Part shown: in pieces, positions 11,401 through 24,400 of the stretch
Layout: every line of letters starts with the position of its first letter
How positions within the stretch are numbered: the stretch's first letter is position 1
From: Fistularia commersonii
Lineage: Eukaryota; Chordata; Actinopteri; Syngnathiformes; Fistulariidae
Reading direction: 5' to 3'
NCBI GenBank assembly: GCA_037954325.1
Contig: JBBMNZ010000001.1
Span: forward strand, 29,147,758-29,211,757
Length of the DNA: 64,000 bases
Notes under the pieces: generated by a model
Seen by the model: only the letters and a program-made list of their open reading frames with translations
What the model was told of the DNA's origin: nothing
The model's database searches: none
Position numbers and translations under genes: made by a program

Positions 11401-14400
11401 AGCGGCGTGGGGCTCGACCTCTCCCTTCATGGCTTCAGCCACGTTTACGGTCTTCCGGAACACGCCGACGGCCTCCTGCTGTCCGACACCAGGTGTGTGT
11501 TGGCCGGGGCGGCGCCCGCCGGTCACCCGCCCCGCGCCTCCTTTATTTGCAGCGACGTGTCTCCTCAGAGACGGCGAGCCGTACCGACTGTTCAACCTGG
11601 ACGTGTGCGGCTACGAGCCGCGGGGCCGCCTGGGCCTGTACGGCTCGGTGCCGCTGCTGGTGGCCCACCGGCCCGACCGGACTCTGGGGGTGTTCTGGCT
11701 CAACGCCTCCGAGACCTTCGTGAACGTTCACTACCGGCCCGCCGACGGACAGGTGACCGGCCTTTGCGTCGCGGCGAAAGTGGCTCTGGCCGCCGAGGTG
11801 AATGGTGGAAACGTGCGGTCCTTCCCCAGGCCGGGCCGGCGCCGTCACACAGCGGGAGGCGGACCGACGTCCACTGGCTGTCCGAGAGCGGCGTCATCGA
11901 CTGCAGGGTTCTGCCGGGACCCGGTCCGGCGCAGATGTTTGCCCAGTACGCCCGGCTGACCGGTGAGTGTGTGCGTGGACGGCGACTGGGGTTTTTACGA
12001 TTTTGAAAAAATTGGAAAAAATGACCGGGAGGGTATTTTTAACATTTCCTTTTGTTTTTCAATTTAGAATCAATTTTTTTCAGGTAAAATACAATGCTTT
12101 TTCAAATCTAGGTTAACAATCACATATATTTTCCATTTTATGTTTATTTGTACTATAACTCATAGTGTGTATATTTGTCGGCATAAAAGATCAGTACAAC
12201 TATACATCTTTGTTTTTTACATTTTTCCTGATGTTTTTTTTTAATGAAATTGATATACTTATTAAAAACTTGCAGACATACTGAAAGCAGCACAGCCAGT
12301 GCCTCGATTATTGCACAGTAACCATCTTAGTAGAAAAAAAACAGCTAAACAGTAAATAGAAAAACTTCTAGTCTGACAGCGCGAGGGAAAGCCCATCCTG
12401 TATCTTCTCCGTGGCGGCAGAAGTGTGAAAAAGACGTGTCGTCGGTGTGAAAATGTCCTTTGCGATGCAGCGAAGTTTACCTTTGAAAAGTCAAATCATT
12501 CAGGTTTTGTTTCCCCGGCGACCGCCTCCCTGTCCGTCCGACTGTCCTTCTCCTCCGTCTCCCCTGTCAGGATACCAGGCGCTCCCCCCTCTGTTCGCCC
12601 TGGGGTACCACCAGTGCCGCTGGAACTACCGCGACGACGCCGACGTGAGGGCCGTGGACGCCGGATTCGATCGGCGCGCCATCCCCTACGACGTGATCTG
12701 GCTGGACATCGACCACACGGACGGGAAGCGTTACTTCACGTGGGACCCCGAGTTATTTCCTGAGCCGAGCCGCCTGCTGAACCACCTGGAGAGCAAAAAC
12801 AGGAAGGTCGCTCGCGGTCGTCCGACGTAATAAATCTGCGCGGAGGTTCGTCGGTGCCATGATTGTCTGGAACCGTTGCAGCTGGTGGCGATAAACGACC
12901 CGCACATCAAGGTGGATCCCGACTGGCCGCTGTACCGCCAGGCCCGCGACGAAGGTCACTTTGTGAAGGACAGGGATGGACAGATATTCCTGGGCACCTG
13001 CTGGCCCGGTAATCCTTTTTTTTTACATTTTCCATCTTCTTGAACATTCCGGACGGCGGCTGAAAACGCGTGTTTCTTTTTCCACGTCCGCTCACCGAAG
13101 GAGAGTCTTCTTACCTGGACTTCAGCAGCCAAGACACCCGGGCCTGGTACTCCCGGTGCTTCGCTCTGGACCAGTACCAGGCAAGAACTCCACAGCCGTC
13201 GGAAACAAAGAGTCGGTAGCGTGACGGCACATTTGCATGCCGGTCCTTTACCGTCCGCGGCTGCTCGGCGTGAAGGGCTTTTTAAACCGACAGGCGCAGG
13301 AACAAGCGCTTTATCTGCGGAGGACGTTTACCATAAAATTAGCGGATCAAGGGAATGTGCAAAGAAACAACACAACTCGTGTTCATAAAACACATTCTGT
13401 CAAAAATAACACAAGGCGGCTCAGGCAAAATAAGGGTATCTAGGCGAAATAACGATCATGTGATGCAACAGCGCCACCCGGTGGTCGGCATATAAATAAC
13501 ATTGGAATCTGAATTTGTCTGAAATAGAATGTGTGTGCGTGAGTGTTTGTGTGTGTGTACAACTGTTTATGTCACGGTGTGGTCAAAGTGTTCCCCTCCC
13601 CTGACCAGTCCGGCCCTTTATAGCCTCAGTTTGTCTCACTACTGCTCAGAGTCAAACAAGATTACAAATGATAAGCAGCGAATCAGAATCTGTGTGTTCT
13701 GTGTCAGGGATCCACGCCGTCCTTGTTCGTGTGGAACGACATGAACGAACCGTCGGTGTTCAGCGGGCCGGAGCAGACCATGCCGAAGGACGCGGTGCAC
13801 GACGGGGGCTGGGAACACAGGGAGCTGCACAACCTGTACGGCTTCTACCAGGTGAGGGCCTTCACTGTGCCATCGAACGTACGGAATGAATCCGGACCCC
13901 AAAATGTTACTATAGATTTCTATTAAATGTGATTTCCGCTGTGGCAGCACCTGGCCACGGCGGAGGGTCTGGTGTCCCGCTCCGGAGGCTCCGAGAGACC
14001 CTTCGTGTTGTCCCGCTCCTTCTTCGCCGGTTCTCAGAGACTGGGTACGCTGCTCGGCGGGCCGTCCGGCACCGTTGCGTCTGCGTCACGCTGAGGGCGC
14101 CGACTCGTTGCAGGAGCGGTTTGGACGGGAGACAACACGGCCAGCTGGGAGCATCTGAAGATCTCCATTCCCATGCTTCTGTCTCTCAGCGTCGCGGGCA
14201 TCGCGTTTTGCGGAGGCGAGTGACGCGCAGAGCCCTCGGCAGCTCTCCAGATAGAACGTCTTTGGAAAAAAAAAGCTCGTTTTCTCGACGCCGACGAGAA
14301 TCCGCGGCTTCGGTCCTGAATTCCGGCTCTTTCTGCGCCCCAGCCGACGTGGGAGGGTTCCTCCAGGATCCCGAGCCGGAGCTGCTGGTGCGCTGGTACC

Positions 14401-17400
14401 AGGCGGGCGCCCTGCAGCCCTTCTTCCGCGGCCACTCCTCCAAGTGGACGAAGCGGCGGGAGCCGTGGTTGTTCGGAGAGGAGGTCGCCGCCGCCGTCGC
14501 CAGAGTCATCCGACAGAGGTTGGAATCACGCCGGGGGTTCCGAGGGATGAAGAACACCTTTTTACGGCTCTCCTGTCTCCGCTCAGGTACCGCTTGCTGC
14601 CGTACTGGTACACTCTTTTCCACCGGGCTCACACCTCCGGCATGCCCGTCCTCAGGTTAGTGTCCTGCCCTCTGCAGATCTCTGCAGATCTCTGCAGATC
14701 TTTGCTGCCTTCTCCTGCCCTCCACTACCCTCTGCCGCCCTCTGCCGCCCTCTGCTGCCCAGGGGAATCTCCTTTTTTATATAATGATGACAACAAAGTT
14801 GATTTATCCCTGAAACGTTTCAGACCTCTCTGGGTGGAGTTCCCACAAGAACGCCGCACCTTCGGCCTGGACAGCCAGTACATGATCGGTAACGATGGCG
14901 GTTGCATATTGGCTGCTCTTTGTGTGTTTGTTCTCTGAATGGAAAACCTCCTACTCGATGCAGGAGGAGCCTTGCTGGCCTGTCCCGTAACAGACCCGGG
15001 CCTGAAAGAAATCCAAGTTTTTCTGCCCGGTTCCGACGAGGTAACTTACCCGCTGGTGAAAGGCTTCGCTGGCGACGCAGCTGAATGAACGGCTTTTAAT
15101 GAGGACTTTCATCCATGTGGCTTAGATTTGGTACGACGTCCAGTCTGCAAAGACATACGAAGGAGGCAAGACCTGGAGTCTCCCAGTGACCTTGGACACG
15201 GTCAGGGTTTTATCTGAATTACAAAGTAGCTTGTGTGTGTGTGTGTATGTGTGTGTGTGTGTGTGTGTGCGCGCATACCCTCAAATCAAGCATAATCCAT
15301 TCAAATTTACGAATGTATCTTGTCTCTGCATTTCAGCGTTACTTTTTTAGAACGTGCCGACCTTTTTCTTTTAACTTGCATTCTCTTTATTTCCGTCTCA
15401 ATTCATGTCTTTCCACTCTAAAAATGTCCATTTCTTATCTTTAATAGTAAAGGTTTGCCAAAAAAAAGATCTTATCTGCATTGAATACAAACAAAAAAAA
15501 GGCAAAAAACAATCTGAACTCCACTGAGCCGATATTTGTCATCGGGTCCAGCGTCCTGCTGTTTGTAATATCGCTGCTGTCGGCGGGCGGCGCCGACCTG
15601 TAACCCCCGTGTGTTTCCGGCGCTCAGGTGCCGCTGTTCCAGCGCGGCGGCACGCTCGTCTGCAGGGCCACGGGAAGCGGCTCGTGCGCGGCCGACGTCC
15701 AGCGGCTCCCCCTCGCCGTCACCGCGGCTCTCGACTCCCAGGTCGGTGGAGGTTTCGGCTCGGGCTCCGACTCTGCTCTGGCTTTGAGACGCTTATGGTA
15801 TCAAAAACTTCACCTAGAGTTATTTATTACTTATCAATTTAGATGTAAGAAACAAAAGTTGTGTTTTTAACACGGGAAGGAATTTGCATGTCACAGGAGC
15901 CCTTCTGGGACCGTGTCAAATATGTTGGCGGTGGCGTGCACGTCACTAACGCTAACCTTGCTGTGGAAGATGGCGGCCCGGCCAATACTGACAAGCATGT
16001 CGGGGTTCAAACCTCCGAAAACCACGGCTGGTGACTCCACGGGTCCGCTGGCGAGATGGATGGCCGTGGACCGTTGACGCTCTCCTCGCCGTGTTAGAAG
16101 AGCGCCGCGGGCATTGAAAGCACATGAGGGCCCTGGGGGAAAACAAAAGAAAAAAAACAAATTCAATTCAGGTCATGAAATCGTGGAGAAACGACCTCCG
16201 ACTCCCCGTGAAAAAGCATAAAAAAAAGTGAAACTAAAAATAACGATACCGAAAAATCAAGCCGCAAATGTGAAAGACGTCTCGGCGGAACGACGTCTCG
16301 CCAACCTCCCGGAGGCGACGTTTGAGGACGCTGCCCGCACGCTACGCTAACCTGGCTCTGTGAGGACGCTCACGGCCGAGGCCCGGCTCTTCTGCAGGAT
16401 CGTCCACCACGCTCGTTCCTCCCACTCTCCAATCCCGCCTTCACCCTCTCATGGCCGCAGGATAATAACCCGGCGTGTCGGCCAGAGGCGGCTCTCGGGT
16501 TCCCGGGGGCCGCGGCTCCGTCGGGCCGGACGTCCTGCGGTCTTATTTCTACTGGAATATTAAAGCTATTATCGTGTGGTGTCAGCTAACGGTGTGAGGG
16601 CTTTGCAGCCGTCCCTCCCGTCCCTCCCGTCCCTCCTCGCTCTCTGACACTCTGGCTTTCTATCGATTGCTCTTTCTGGCTTGGCGGGCGGAGGCCGAAG
16701 GCGGCCGCCCGGAGCTCGGCTCGCGTTTGCCGGCAGGGGAGTCGGGTTTCTGTAAATCTTAGAAAGAGCGCGGTCCGGACCCGCTCTTCGTGGAAAGTGT
16801 CGCGCGTGAGGAAAGTCTGGCTGAGCTCATTGATCCAGTGTCAGGACGGAGGGTCACCCTTCACTTTCTCAAATCTCAAATCCTCCGTTTCCGTCCCGGC
16901 CGCCCCTCTTTGCGCAGGGGTCGGCCGAGGGGGAGCTGTACCTGGACGACGGACACTCCTTCCGCTACCGCGACCAGAAGGACTTCTGCGTTCGGGGCCT
17001 CAGCCTGACTTCCGGCAACTTGCGCTGCCGGTGAGTACAAGGGGGCGCCGCCTAGTGGACCGTCCCTGTCTCTGCAGCTTTCGGCGAAAACCGTTTCCAC
17101 GCTGCTACCGGAGGGAAAGAAAACTTTTTGCGGATCAAATCAGATCGCTGAAGATTTTCTTGAGCGGATATCAAATGAGCTCTAAATTGACTTTGTCACA
17201 GTCGATGTCCCCAGCTTAGCATGACATCCATGGCGGTTCTCTTCAGTTCTGCCAGTGCGGCGGGGACGCACCGCTGCGGCGCCATCCTGGACTCGCTCAC
17301 CATCCTGGGCATGAAGAGCAGACCGGACGCAGTCCTTGTTCACGAGTCAGGTGAGGAGCTCGGCGACCAAAAGGGACTTTTGAATTTCGGTCGTCACAGC

Positions 17401-17813
17401 AGGGAACGGGAAATAAAGCTCGCCGACCTCACGCCAGTTAGCTTAGCGCCAAGAATAGCGGTCGGCGTTATCAAGATGATGCTCTGGTCTGGGCATCACG
17501 GCGCCGAGTCGCCGCTTCTGGGCGTTTTCTTTCATTTCCATGCAAACACAAGGTGACCGGCTGGCTTGAAAATGATGTTTATCGCAAGAATCAAACAATT
17601 TTGCACGACTTCCCGTCTTTGCCGCCAGGCGACGGTGACGTTCCCGTCGGGTTCGAGTACGAGGAGCGCCGCCTCCGGCTGAGCGTGAGCGGCCTGCGGC
17701 TCAGGGCGACGGAGGACTGGGAGATAAAGATAACACACACGCATCAGCGGCGAGGAAACTGCGGTGACGCCGCAGAAGAACCAAACAAAGGTGGTTCATC
17801 TGTGGTCATTTGA
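7801..17813 (+). CDS. ganc: Neutral alpha-glucosidase C (GH31), complete, 25 exons, 916 aa
   Basis: Exons: 7801-7835, 8070-8123, 8414-8516, 9605-9732, 10376-10552, 10667-10688, 10751-10805, 11396-11492, 11569-11752, 11830-11962, 12571-12806, 12882-13008, 13101-13180, 13708-13851, 13948-14044, 14114-14215, 14344-14518, 14587-14655, 14824-14888, 14964-15040, 15126-15200, 15628-15741, 16918-17030, 17247-17350, 17629-17813. Every junction keeps phase; 2751 nt give 916 aa (human about 914). The product hydrolyses terminal alpha-1,4-glucose residues. Seen: the GH31 nucleophile motif VWNDMNEPS (Asp about 488), the acid/base segment VWTGDNTASW (Asp about 564), substrate-pocket WYQAGALQPFFRGH, and PLFQRGGT and LYLDDGHSF of the beta-sandwich domains. 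There is no signal peptide, which fits GANC rather than the ER enzyme GANAB. The C-terminus runs about 28 residues past the usual WEI(K/R)I end. Introns after exons 13 and 16 start with GC. Confidence 0.95.
7844..7881. repeat. (GAGCC/GAACC)n pentamer repeat
   Basis: Seven to eight imperfect pentamers just inside ganc intron 1, after the exon 1 donor. Confidence 0.8.
7899..7906. promoter_or_regulatory. CRE palindrome TGACGTCA
   Basis: Perfect cAMP-response element palindrome in ganc intron 1, about 100 bp after the ATG. It could serve a TSS-proximal CREB/ATF role. Motif only. Confidence 0.4.
7977..8052. repeat. (GT)38 microsatellite abutting the ganc exon 2 acceptor
   Basis: An uninterrupted run of 38 GT units ends 17 bases before the first base of exon 2 (8070). 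Only the short tract CTCCTTCCGTCCCGCAG separates repeat and exon. Confidence 0.95.
8353..8409. repeat. (TTG)n(CTT)n tract forming the polypyrimidine tract of ganc exon 3
   Basis: Six TTG units are followed by an interrupted CTT run that continues straight into CCCGCAG, the acceptor of the exon starting at 8414. Confidence 0.9.
9853..10214. mobile_element. Tc1/mariner-type MITE, 362 bp, in ganc intron 4
   Basis: Terminal inverted repeats at 9856-9883 and 10184-10211 are perfectly complementary over 28 bp (outer end ACTGCTCAAAAAAATAAAGG). With the flanking bases each end reads TA(T/C)ACTG, and TA dinucleotides terminate the element at 9853-9854 and 10213-10214. No ORF of note inside. Perfect inverted repeats suggest a fairly recent insertion. 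Confidence 0.88.
11108..11165 (-). repeat. Short LINE-tail fragment
   Basis: AAACTTTATTGATCCC followed by a CACAGCAGCG stretch resembles the tail element at 3031-3198. In ganc intron 7. Confidence 0.5.
14670..14765. repeat. Short tandem repeats (TCTCTGCAGA)n and (CCCTCTGCYG)n
   Basis: Inside ganc intron 18: three to four 10-bp units containing CTCTGCAG are followed by related pyrimidine-rich units. Each of the first units looks like a 3' splice site. Confidence 0.7.
15232..15270. repeat. (GT)n microsatellite
   Basis: Interrupted GT run about 30 bp into ganc intron 21. Confidence 0.9.
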
Positions 17814-20008
17814 GACAAATGACAGCAAACCTGTCGGCTTCTTTCTTGTCACGCGATCCTACTAAATAAAAACATGGAGGGGAGGCCGAAAGACTGGAGT
17901 TATTTTTGATGCTTCTGCCGCTGAATAAACGTTGCAGTGATCAGCAACTTCCATTATCGCCTTTTTCCGTCTTTTTTTTTTTTTTTTTACCAAACCTGTT
18001 GTCATGGTAACCTGGCAGGTGCGGAAAAGGATAGTTTGTTCAGCAGTGTTGTTTTTTTTGGAGTGACCTCACCGTCTAAAGCCTCCTGACACCAATTCAT
18101 GCAATAAGAATGGCTAATATAAGTTTAAATAACAAAGGTGTTATTTTTTTTTCTTGTTATTCTGGAGGGGTTTGTAGTTATTTCAAGTCTTCTAACTGGT
18201 TTTGTGTTGTGCTGCTTTGCTACTTAAATTTGTCGTGTGACAAATAAACAAAGCAGTTGTGATTTCTGACTGAATGAGTGAAATGACTCAAATTACAGGT
18301 CCAGTAAACTCAATCCTACTCGCCGTGATCTTTTATTTTATTTTAACCGGGCATCTTTTATCTCTCTGGATCAGCCAATGGGACTTTAAAAATAGAAATA
18401 TGCTGTTTTTTTTAAATCAAGATCCATATGTAGAGCCCCGTTTCAACAGCTTCATAGCAAGAAGGCTCATTAAAATGACCCTCAGGTTCAGTTCATTTTT
18501 AGAGTCAATTATTTAGTACTGAGTTTATAAATATAGATTCAGCAAAAGAACCCAATGCCACGAGTTGAATTTAAATGGAAATGTCCTCTGAGCTCCCTGG
18601 ATTTGAGCGGAGCTCCAAACGTGGGAACCACGAGTGATTTATCCCGCTGTGATGCGGCTTCTAAAAGAAAAGGACAAAAAATTATAAATCTAGTTTACCA
18701 CCGCTTCATATTTTTATTACTCCAGACAAAGCCATGGTAGTCAGGAATAAAAGTTTATACGCAAGTTTACATTTTGTGATTAAATAGTCACAAGGGGGAT
18801 TTTTAGAAAACCGCAATTGTACCATCTGGTATTTTGCCGCCTTTGCGTTCATCCTAGAATAAAGATGCGCATCTTGTTTACATCCGGCCGTCACAAATGG
18901 TTTTATCCTCCCGCTGACGGAGACCAGCCTCAGTTCAGTTTTCACTCCACTTTGGGGAAGTGAGCTGAAAAACGTTGGTTTCTCTAAGCGCTACATTTAG
19001 TGAAATAAACAGGGACGGTTCTATAAGCCCCGGGGAGGCAAGACGCAATAAGTAGATGTTTGACCGAATGTAGGATTTGACTTGATGAAGCTCTGAATTG
19101 TTTTAGAAAGGTGCTTAAGTATAAATATTATCACGTAACAGCCGACCTTAATCCAAAATAAGGCTTCGGTGGCGACGTAATATGTCATCAGTCAGCAAAT
19201 GTCAGCCGTCCCGTCCTCTGTAAACACACCCGAGGCCTGCACGTGTGTGTGTGTGTGTGTGTCACAGAACGCCGGGTGCGATGAAGATGTTCACCGTCCA
19301 CCAATGCAAATTAAAATGCGTTATCGGACGTGTGGCCCGGCGCGGCGGCGGCGGCGGCTCCGTCCCTCCCGGGTGTCTCGGCCCGGGAGGCCAAGCGTCC
19401 GCCGTGAGCTCGATACCGCGGGTGGGTTTTTCATCGGCGTGCTAACAATGGATAGCCGCTACTCCTCTTCATAGCATAGCCTGCCGTGGTTATGCTGAGA
19501 CTGCTCAATGCTGAGCTCCATTTAGAATAGGTTTAAAGGGCTTGAATGCCTTCTGCTGAGGCAGGGCATCCCCCCCCCCACTCTTTACATGCCCTCCGGC
19601 GTGGCCCGCTGGCCTTTGTGTCACCCAACAATGATGGCACCGGAGCACCACAGCCGGGGCAGGAGCTTTGTCCCCCTCGGCCAATGAGGACGCCGCAAAC
19701 CTACGTCTGGGTCATGTGTGATATCCTTTGCGTATGTATGCGTGTGTGTGTGTGTGTGTGCGCGTGCGTGTGTGTGTGTGTGTGTGTGCGTGTGCGGTTA
19801 TGCAAAGGTGAGCGCATGTGGAACCGAATCTCTCTTTCATATCCTCGCTTTTCCATTGCCTGGGTGACGGAGGGGAGGGGGACGTCACGCCGCCGAGGAG
19901 CCAATCGGGACGCTTGGATTCCTGCCAGGGTTTTTTAGGCCCGTAAAACTTAAGCACAAGTGGCCAAAGACAGGGTTTCTTTAAAAAAAAAAAGTCAGCT
20001 CGGACGAG
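17814..20008. other. Intergenic interval ganc-capn3
   Basis: Candidate ganc polyadenylation signals AATAAA lie at 17865-17870 and 17924-17929. Then comes AT-rich unique sequence with a MEF2-type consensus TTAAAAATAG at 18386-18395 close to a CCAAT box (about 18374), GT microsatellites at 19242-19262 and 19739-19795, and a C-run at about 19571-19579. I looked here for an exon encoding the muscle NS region of calpain 3 and saw none. The capn3 promoter is presumably in the last kilobase. Confidence 0.55.
17865..17870 (+). terminator. ganc polyadenylation signal AATAAA
   Basis: Canonical hexamer 52 nt after the ganc stop codon. A second one at 17924-17929 is an alternative. Confidence 0.55.
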
Positions 20009-21426
20009 ATGCCCTATACACCGTCTGGCTTTTTCTGCGACCGGCTGATCCGGGAACGAGAGAGGAGAGACGGGGAAGGGACCCTGAACAAGCCCCTCCG
20101 CTTCAACACCCAGGACTTCGTGGTCCTGAGGCAGGAGTGCATCCAGAAGAAGGCCCTGTTCGAGGATGAGACCTTCCCGGCCACCGTGGAGTCGCTGGGC
20201 TTCAAGGAGCTCGGACACAAGTCCAACAAGGTCAAGAACATCGTCTGGAAGAGACCCAAGGTACGAGGGAGGGGCAATCGGGGTGCCGGCGGGGGGGCGG
20301 AGGTGGGGGTGGGGGGTCACATGGTCATGGTCATTTGATCGGGTTAAATGAAGGGGGGGGGATTAATGTCACACCGCGGGACGTCGGGTTTTCGGTACGT
20401 GGCGGCTCCGCGTCCCGGCGAGGCGCCGCGTCCGTCGTATTTCCGAAGACTCGTCTCTCGGCTCTCGGCCCGCGGCCCGCGGCTCGAGCCTCGAGACGAC
20501 ACGGGCCGCGAAAGAGTGATTCTGGTTATTGTGGTGCAATAAATGTGAACCCGACGCCGACCCTGAATCCTCTGTGTGTTTATCGCCGCCTCCTCCTCCC
20601 CAGGAAATATGCGAGAACCCTCAGTTCATTGTCGGAGGAGCCAGCAGGACAGACATCTGCCAGGGAGACCTCGGTAATTCCCGGGCCTTTGCATTTTCCA
20701 GCCGGACCCACGTGTTACCGGATGATGGCTAAGTGACGCCGCGGCACCGCGGCCGGCTCTAACACACCGCTAACCTCCACAAACTGCAGCGCTCACCGTC
20801 GTTTCGTGTGGATTCGGGTCGGAAACGCGTCACTTGGATGTTTTAAAGTCTTTTAAACGATGAAAAATTTCCGCTCGAGTCCAAGTTTACACTTGGAAGA
20901 CGCCGGGTGTCGCCGGCGGCCGTCGCCGGGACCCGACTTGAATGTTCGACATCGATGTTGACGTTGCAAACAACGGTCGACCGGCCCCGCGGCCGCGCTA
21001 AGAGCGTAAACGACGCTACGCACACGTCGGACGTTTAAATGTGAAATATTGATCCGACACGGATGAAAACTCTCTCGGCCAATGACAGACGGATGGAAGG
21101 AGCGCGCGGCCGCCTTCACATGTGGCACCGCTATTTTCTCCAGAACTAGTCTGAGATTACAAATTGAGATGGCTACCTGTCACTTTTCATCCCCGCGGTC
21201 GGGGGTGACGGGACGGCAAACATAAGCCGGCGATCCCCACCCACGGCCTCGCGCCTGCAGGGGCCTCCGCTTGTTGTGCTTACTCTTCTGGAAGGGAATT
21301 CAATCAGCAGCACTTCTCATTGTTGTCAGGTTAGCACCGATAATAAAAGGCACAGACCGGCACAAAGGTACCGGCAGACACTGTTACCCATTTCCCTGGT
21401 GGAGAACTTACACCCCCCGTCGCCCC

Positions 21427-21475
<49 letters not shown>

Positions 21476-24400
21476 GTCACACACCTTAAAGAATCAGAAA
21501 GCGCTTGCTGCAGCGCCTCCAGCCAACTGCTCGGTTTGGACTTGGAGGAGCTCAGAGTCCCAGTGCTGGTCCTGAGCAGTGTTTGTGGTTCCCCGCCTGC
21601 AGGAGACTGCTGGCTGCTGGCCGCCATCGCCTGCCTCACCCTGAACGAGAAGCTGCTCTACCGAGTCGTCCCTCCCGACCAGAGCTTCTCCGAGGGCTAC
21701 GCCGGCATCTTCCACTTCCAGGTGGGGACGTGGCGTCGACACCATCCACCATCTTCTGTCCCTCTGCTCTTTTTACCCGATCCGGCGGCCGGCGGAGCAT
21801 CGTTCGCTTCTCGAGTGTCGTGTCCTTGTCTCCTTCAGTTCTGGCGCTATGGCGACTGGGTCGACGTCATCATCGACGACCGGATCCCGACCTTCAACAA
21901 CCAGTTGGTTTTCACCAAGTCCGCCGAGAGGAACGAGTTCTGGAGCGCCCTTCTGGAGAAGGCCTACGCTAAGTGAGTGCTAAGCTTTGACAGCCATTCT
22001 CTCCGGCTGGTCTTCTCATCTGGATTTGAGGAGCCGTCCGTTCGGCCAACGCTGGCGTTGACCGGCTGAAAACGAACGGCTTGACGTGACGTCGCTTTCG
22101 CACATTGATTAGATACAAGTGAGGCTTCAGTTGACCTCCAGAGGGGCTTGAAACCACCAGGATGTAACTCTGGATGTTGGTTGGTTAACAGCGAACATGA
22201 AGACGTCACAATATCAACCTCAGCTTTTGTCAGGGTTCAATCAAACCGCGCCTCGGAAGACCCGACGCCGGTTTCACGACGACGGAACGCCGCGGGCGAC
22301 CAGCGGGGAGCGTAGATTCGAGACAGATGGGATCTTTGCCGGCGGAGGTATTGATTACGGGCAGGCGATCGGGTGCTCACCGCTGGGATCAGACAGATAT
22401 CCAAACTCTACTTTTTAAATGACGAGTGCATCGACAATAAATGAGCGATCCATCGTGAAAGGCGATATAAAGAAATACGCTGGTTTCGTTTTGCGCACCT
22501 TGAAGATCAGACAAAGACGGCGGCGGCATCTCAGCAACGGCAACCGCTCCGTCTCCTGGCGTAGAAGTCGTCATGGCGCGTCCTCGCTCGTGTTTTCCAT
22601 CGATCTCCTGGGTCCGGGCTGCCCGGCGGCGTGCGACGCCTCCGCCTTTCTTTAAACGCCACTTCTCGGCCAGCGCCGCTCAAACGCTCGCTCGTAGCTC
22701 AGATCTCGACTCGTACCGCGAGGCGAAGAATCCACCGAGCGACGGCTCGTATCTCGGGAAACCCGCCGGCCGCGGCTCGTAAGTCGAGCTTATTGTGATC
22801 TTTTTGACGATCGCTGTCTCTCAAATTTACACTTGGACTTTTTCACTTGACTTTAGAAATGGTGAAACAGTTTGAAATGGGACTCTGGCAAGTTTGTAGA
22901 ATTATGGGTCGAAGAAAACATTTAGCGATCACCGATATTCGGTCGAAGTTTGTACGGCTTGCTTTTTGAATCGCTAAGAATCGACCGTTTGAAAGAAACA
23001 TATCGCCAGCGTGAAAAGCCAAAGGACGTTCTCTCTTTGTCTGGCGCCGCGTCAAGACTTCACGGCTCTTACGAGGCGCTGAAGGGCGGGAACACCACGG
23101 AGGCCATGGAGGATTTCACCGGCGGCGTCACCGAGTTCTACGAGATGAAGGAGGCACCTAAGGAGCTCTACAAGATCATGCAGAAAGCCCTGGAGCGAGG
23201 CTCCCTCATGGGCTGCTCCATTGACGTGAGTCGGACCGTGGTTTTCAGGTGTTTTTATTGTCCAGGTCTTAGGAGTTCTCTCCGGGGAAAAGCGCAGCGC
23301 AGTTGATGCCGCTCTGTTTCCGCAGTCCCTGGTTCCGGCTCGCTTCGAGACCCGGACGGTGACGGGTCTGGTGAAGGGTCACGCCTACTCTGTGACGGCG
23401 GTGGAGGAGGTAAGACGGGCCGGAGGCGGCTCTTCCATTGAGTTTCTCCTCTTCGCCGATCCTTCAGGCGCTCGCGCTCCTTGTTCGCCATCATCTTGGC
23501 TTTCTCGTTGAAGTGCAAACGGTTCTTTCTTTCAATCTGTGTTCAGCTGAACAAGGGTTTACAAACCCAGCGTGGAGCGTAGGAGGAACAAGTCCGGAAA
23601 AATGCACGGCTCTCGCGCTAAAAAAACGTTATGTCATTATTGTTGTCAATCAAATGTCGTCGGGAAAACTATCTCGGATATGCTTTTAAAAGACGGGCGA
23701 AGAAAGAGTTCCCGTCGCGCCGCTTAGCTTAGCTTAGCACGGCACAATAAACGCTCGCCGAAGGAGTCTCCGGCCCGTGGCTCGCAAACTGCGTTTAAAA
23801 CATAAAGGCACATTTTCTACGCATCCTTCGGCATCGTCTATCGCGCTCGATTCGCCCGTTCGGCCGACGTTTTCTCCCAACCGAGGCTCTTTACGATCTG
23901 CGCCCGACGCTGCGCCTGGAACTGAACGGCCTCTTCGTGCCGGCTCGCTATTTCGTCCCGTTCCTGCCGCGAACGTTCAGTCCAACGACAGCATCCCGAC
24001 GGAATCCGGAACAGCTCCCTGAACGCGCCGTGTGCTCCGCAGTGCAAACCGTCGCAGCACAAGGAGGCCAAAGTTCGTCTGGTGCGTCTGAGGAACCCCT
24101 GGGGTCAAGTGGAGTGGAACGGGCCTTGGAGTGACAAGTGGGTGCACGTCCGTCGTTCTCATTTCAAATGAAGCGTCTTCGCCTTCTTCCGCGTCCCGAC
24201 CAAGAAGTGTCGCCATGTGTGACGTCTTTCGATGGTCTTGAACTCCAAAGCTTCTTTTTTTGCCTTTTCTTTTGTATTACATTTAGAATTTAAGGTCAAA
24301 TACTGAATACGCGCTGAAATAGATTTGTACGTATCGCAGAATTTCAGGAGTAAGAAATTCTAGTCAAATTTTACGGTCGATAAAACTGCATAAACAAGAA

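Noticed and set aside
17814..20008. Muscle-type NS first exon of calpain 3
   Set aside because: No segment ending in a WKRP-like motif with a phase-0 donor was seen.
23226..23325. Search for the IS1 exon
   Set aside because: The intron is 100 bp and contains only splice signals and noncoding text.
24043..24057. Upstream choice of acceptor for capn3 exon 7
   Set aside because: Not fully rejected: acceptors before 24043 and 24058 are both in phase; the longer was kept in the model, and the difference is five residues.
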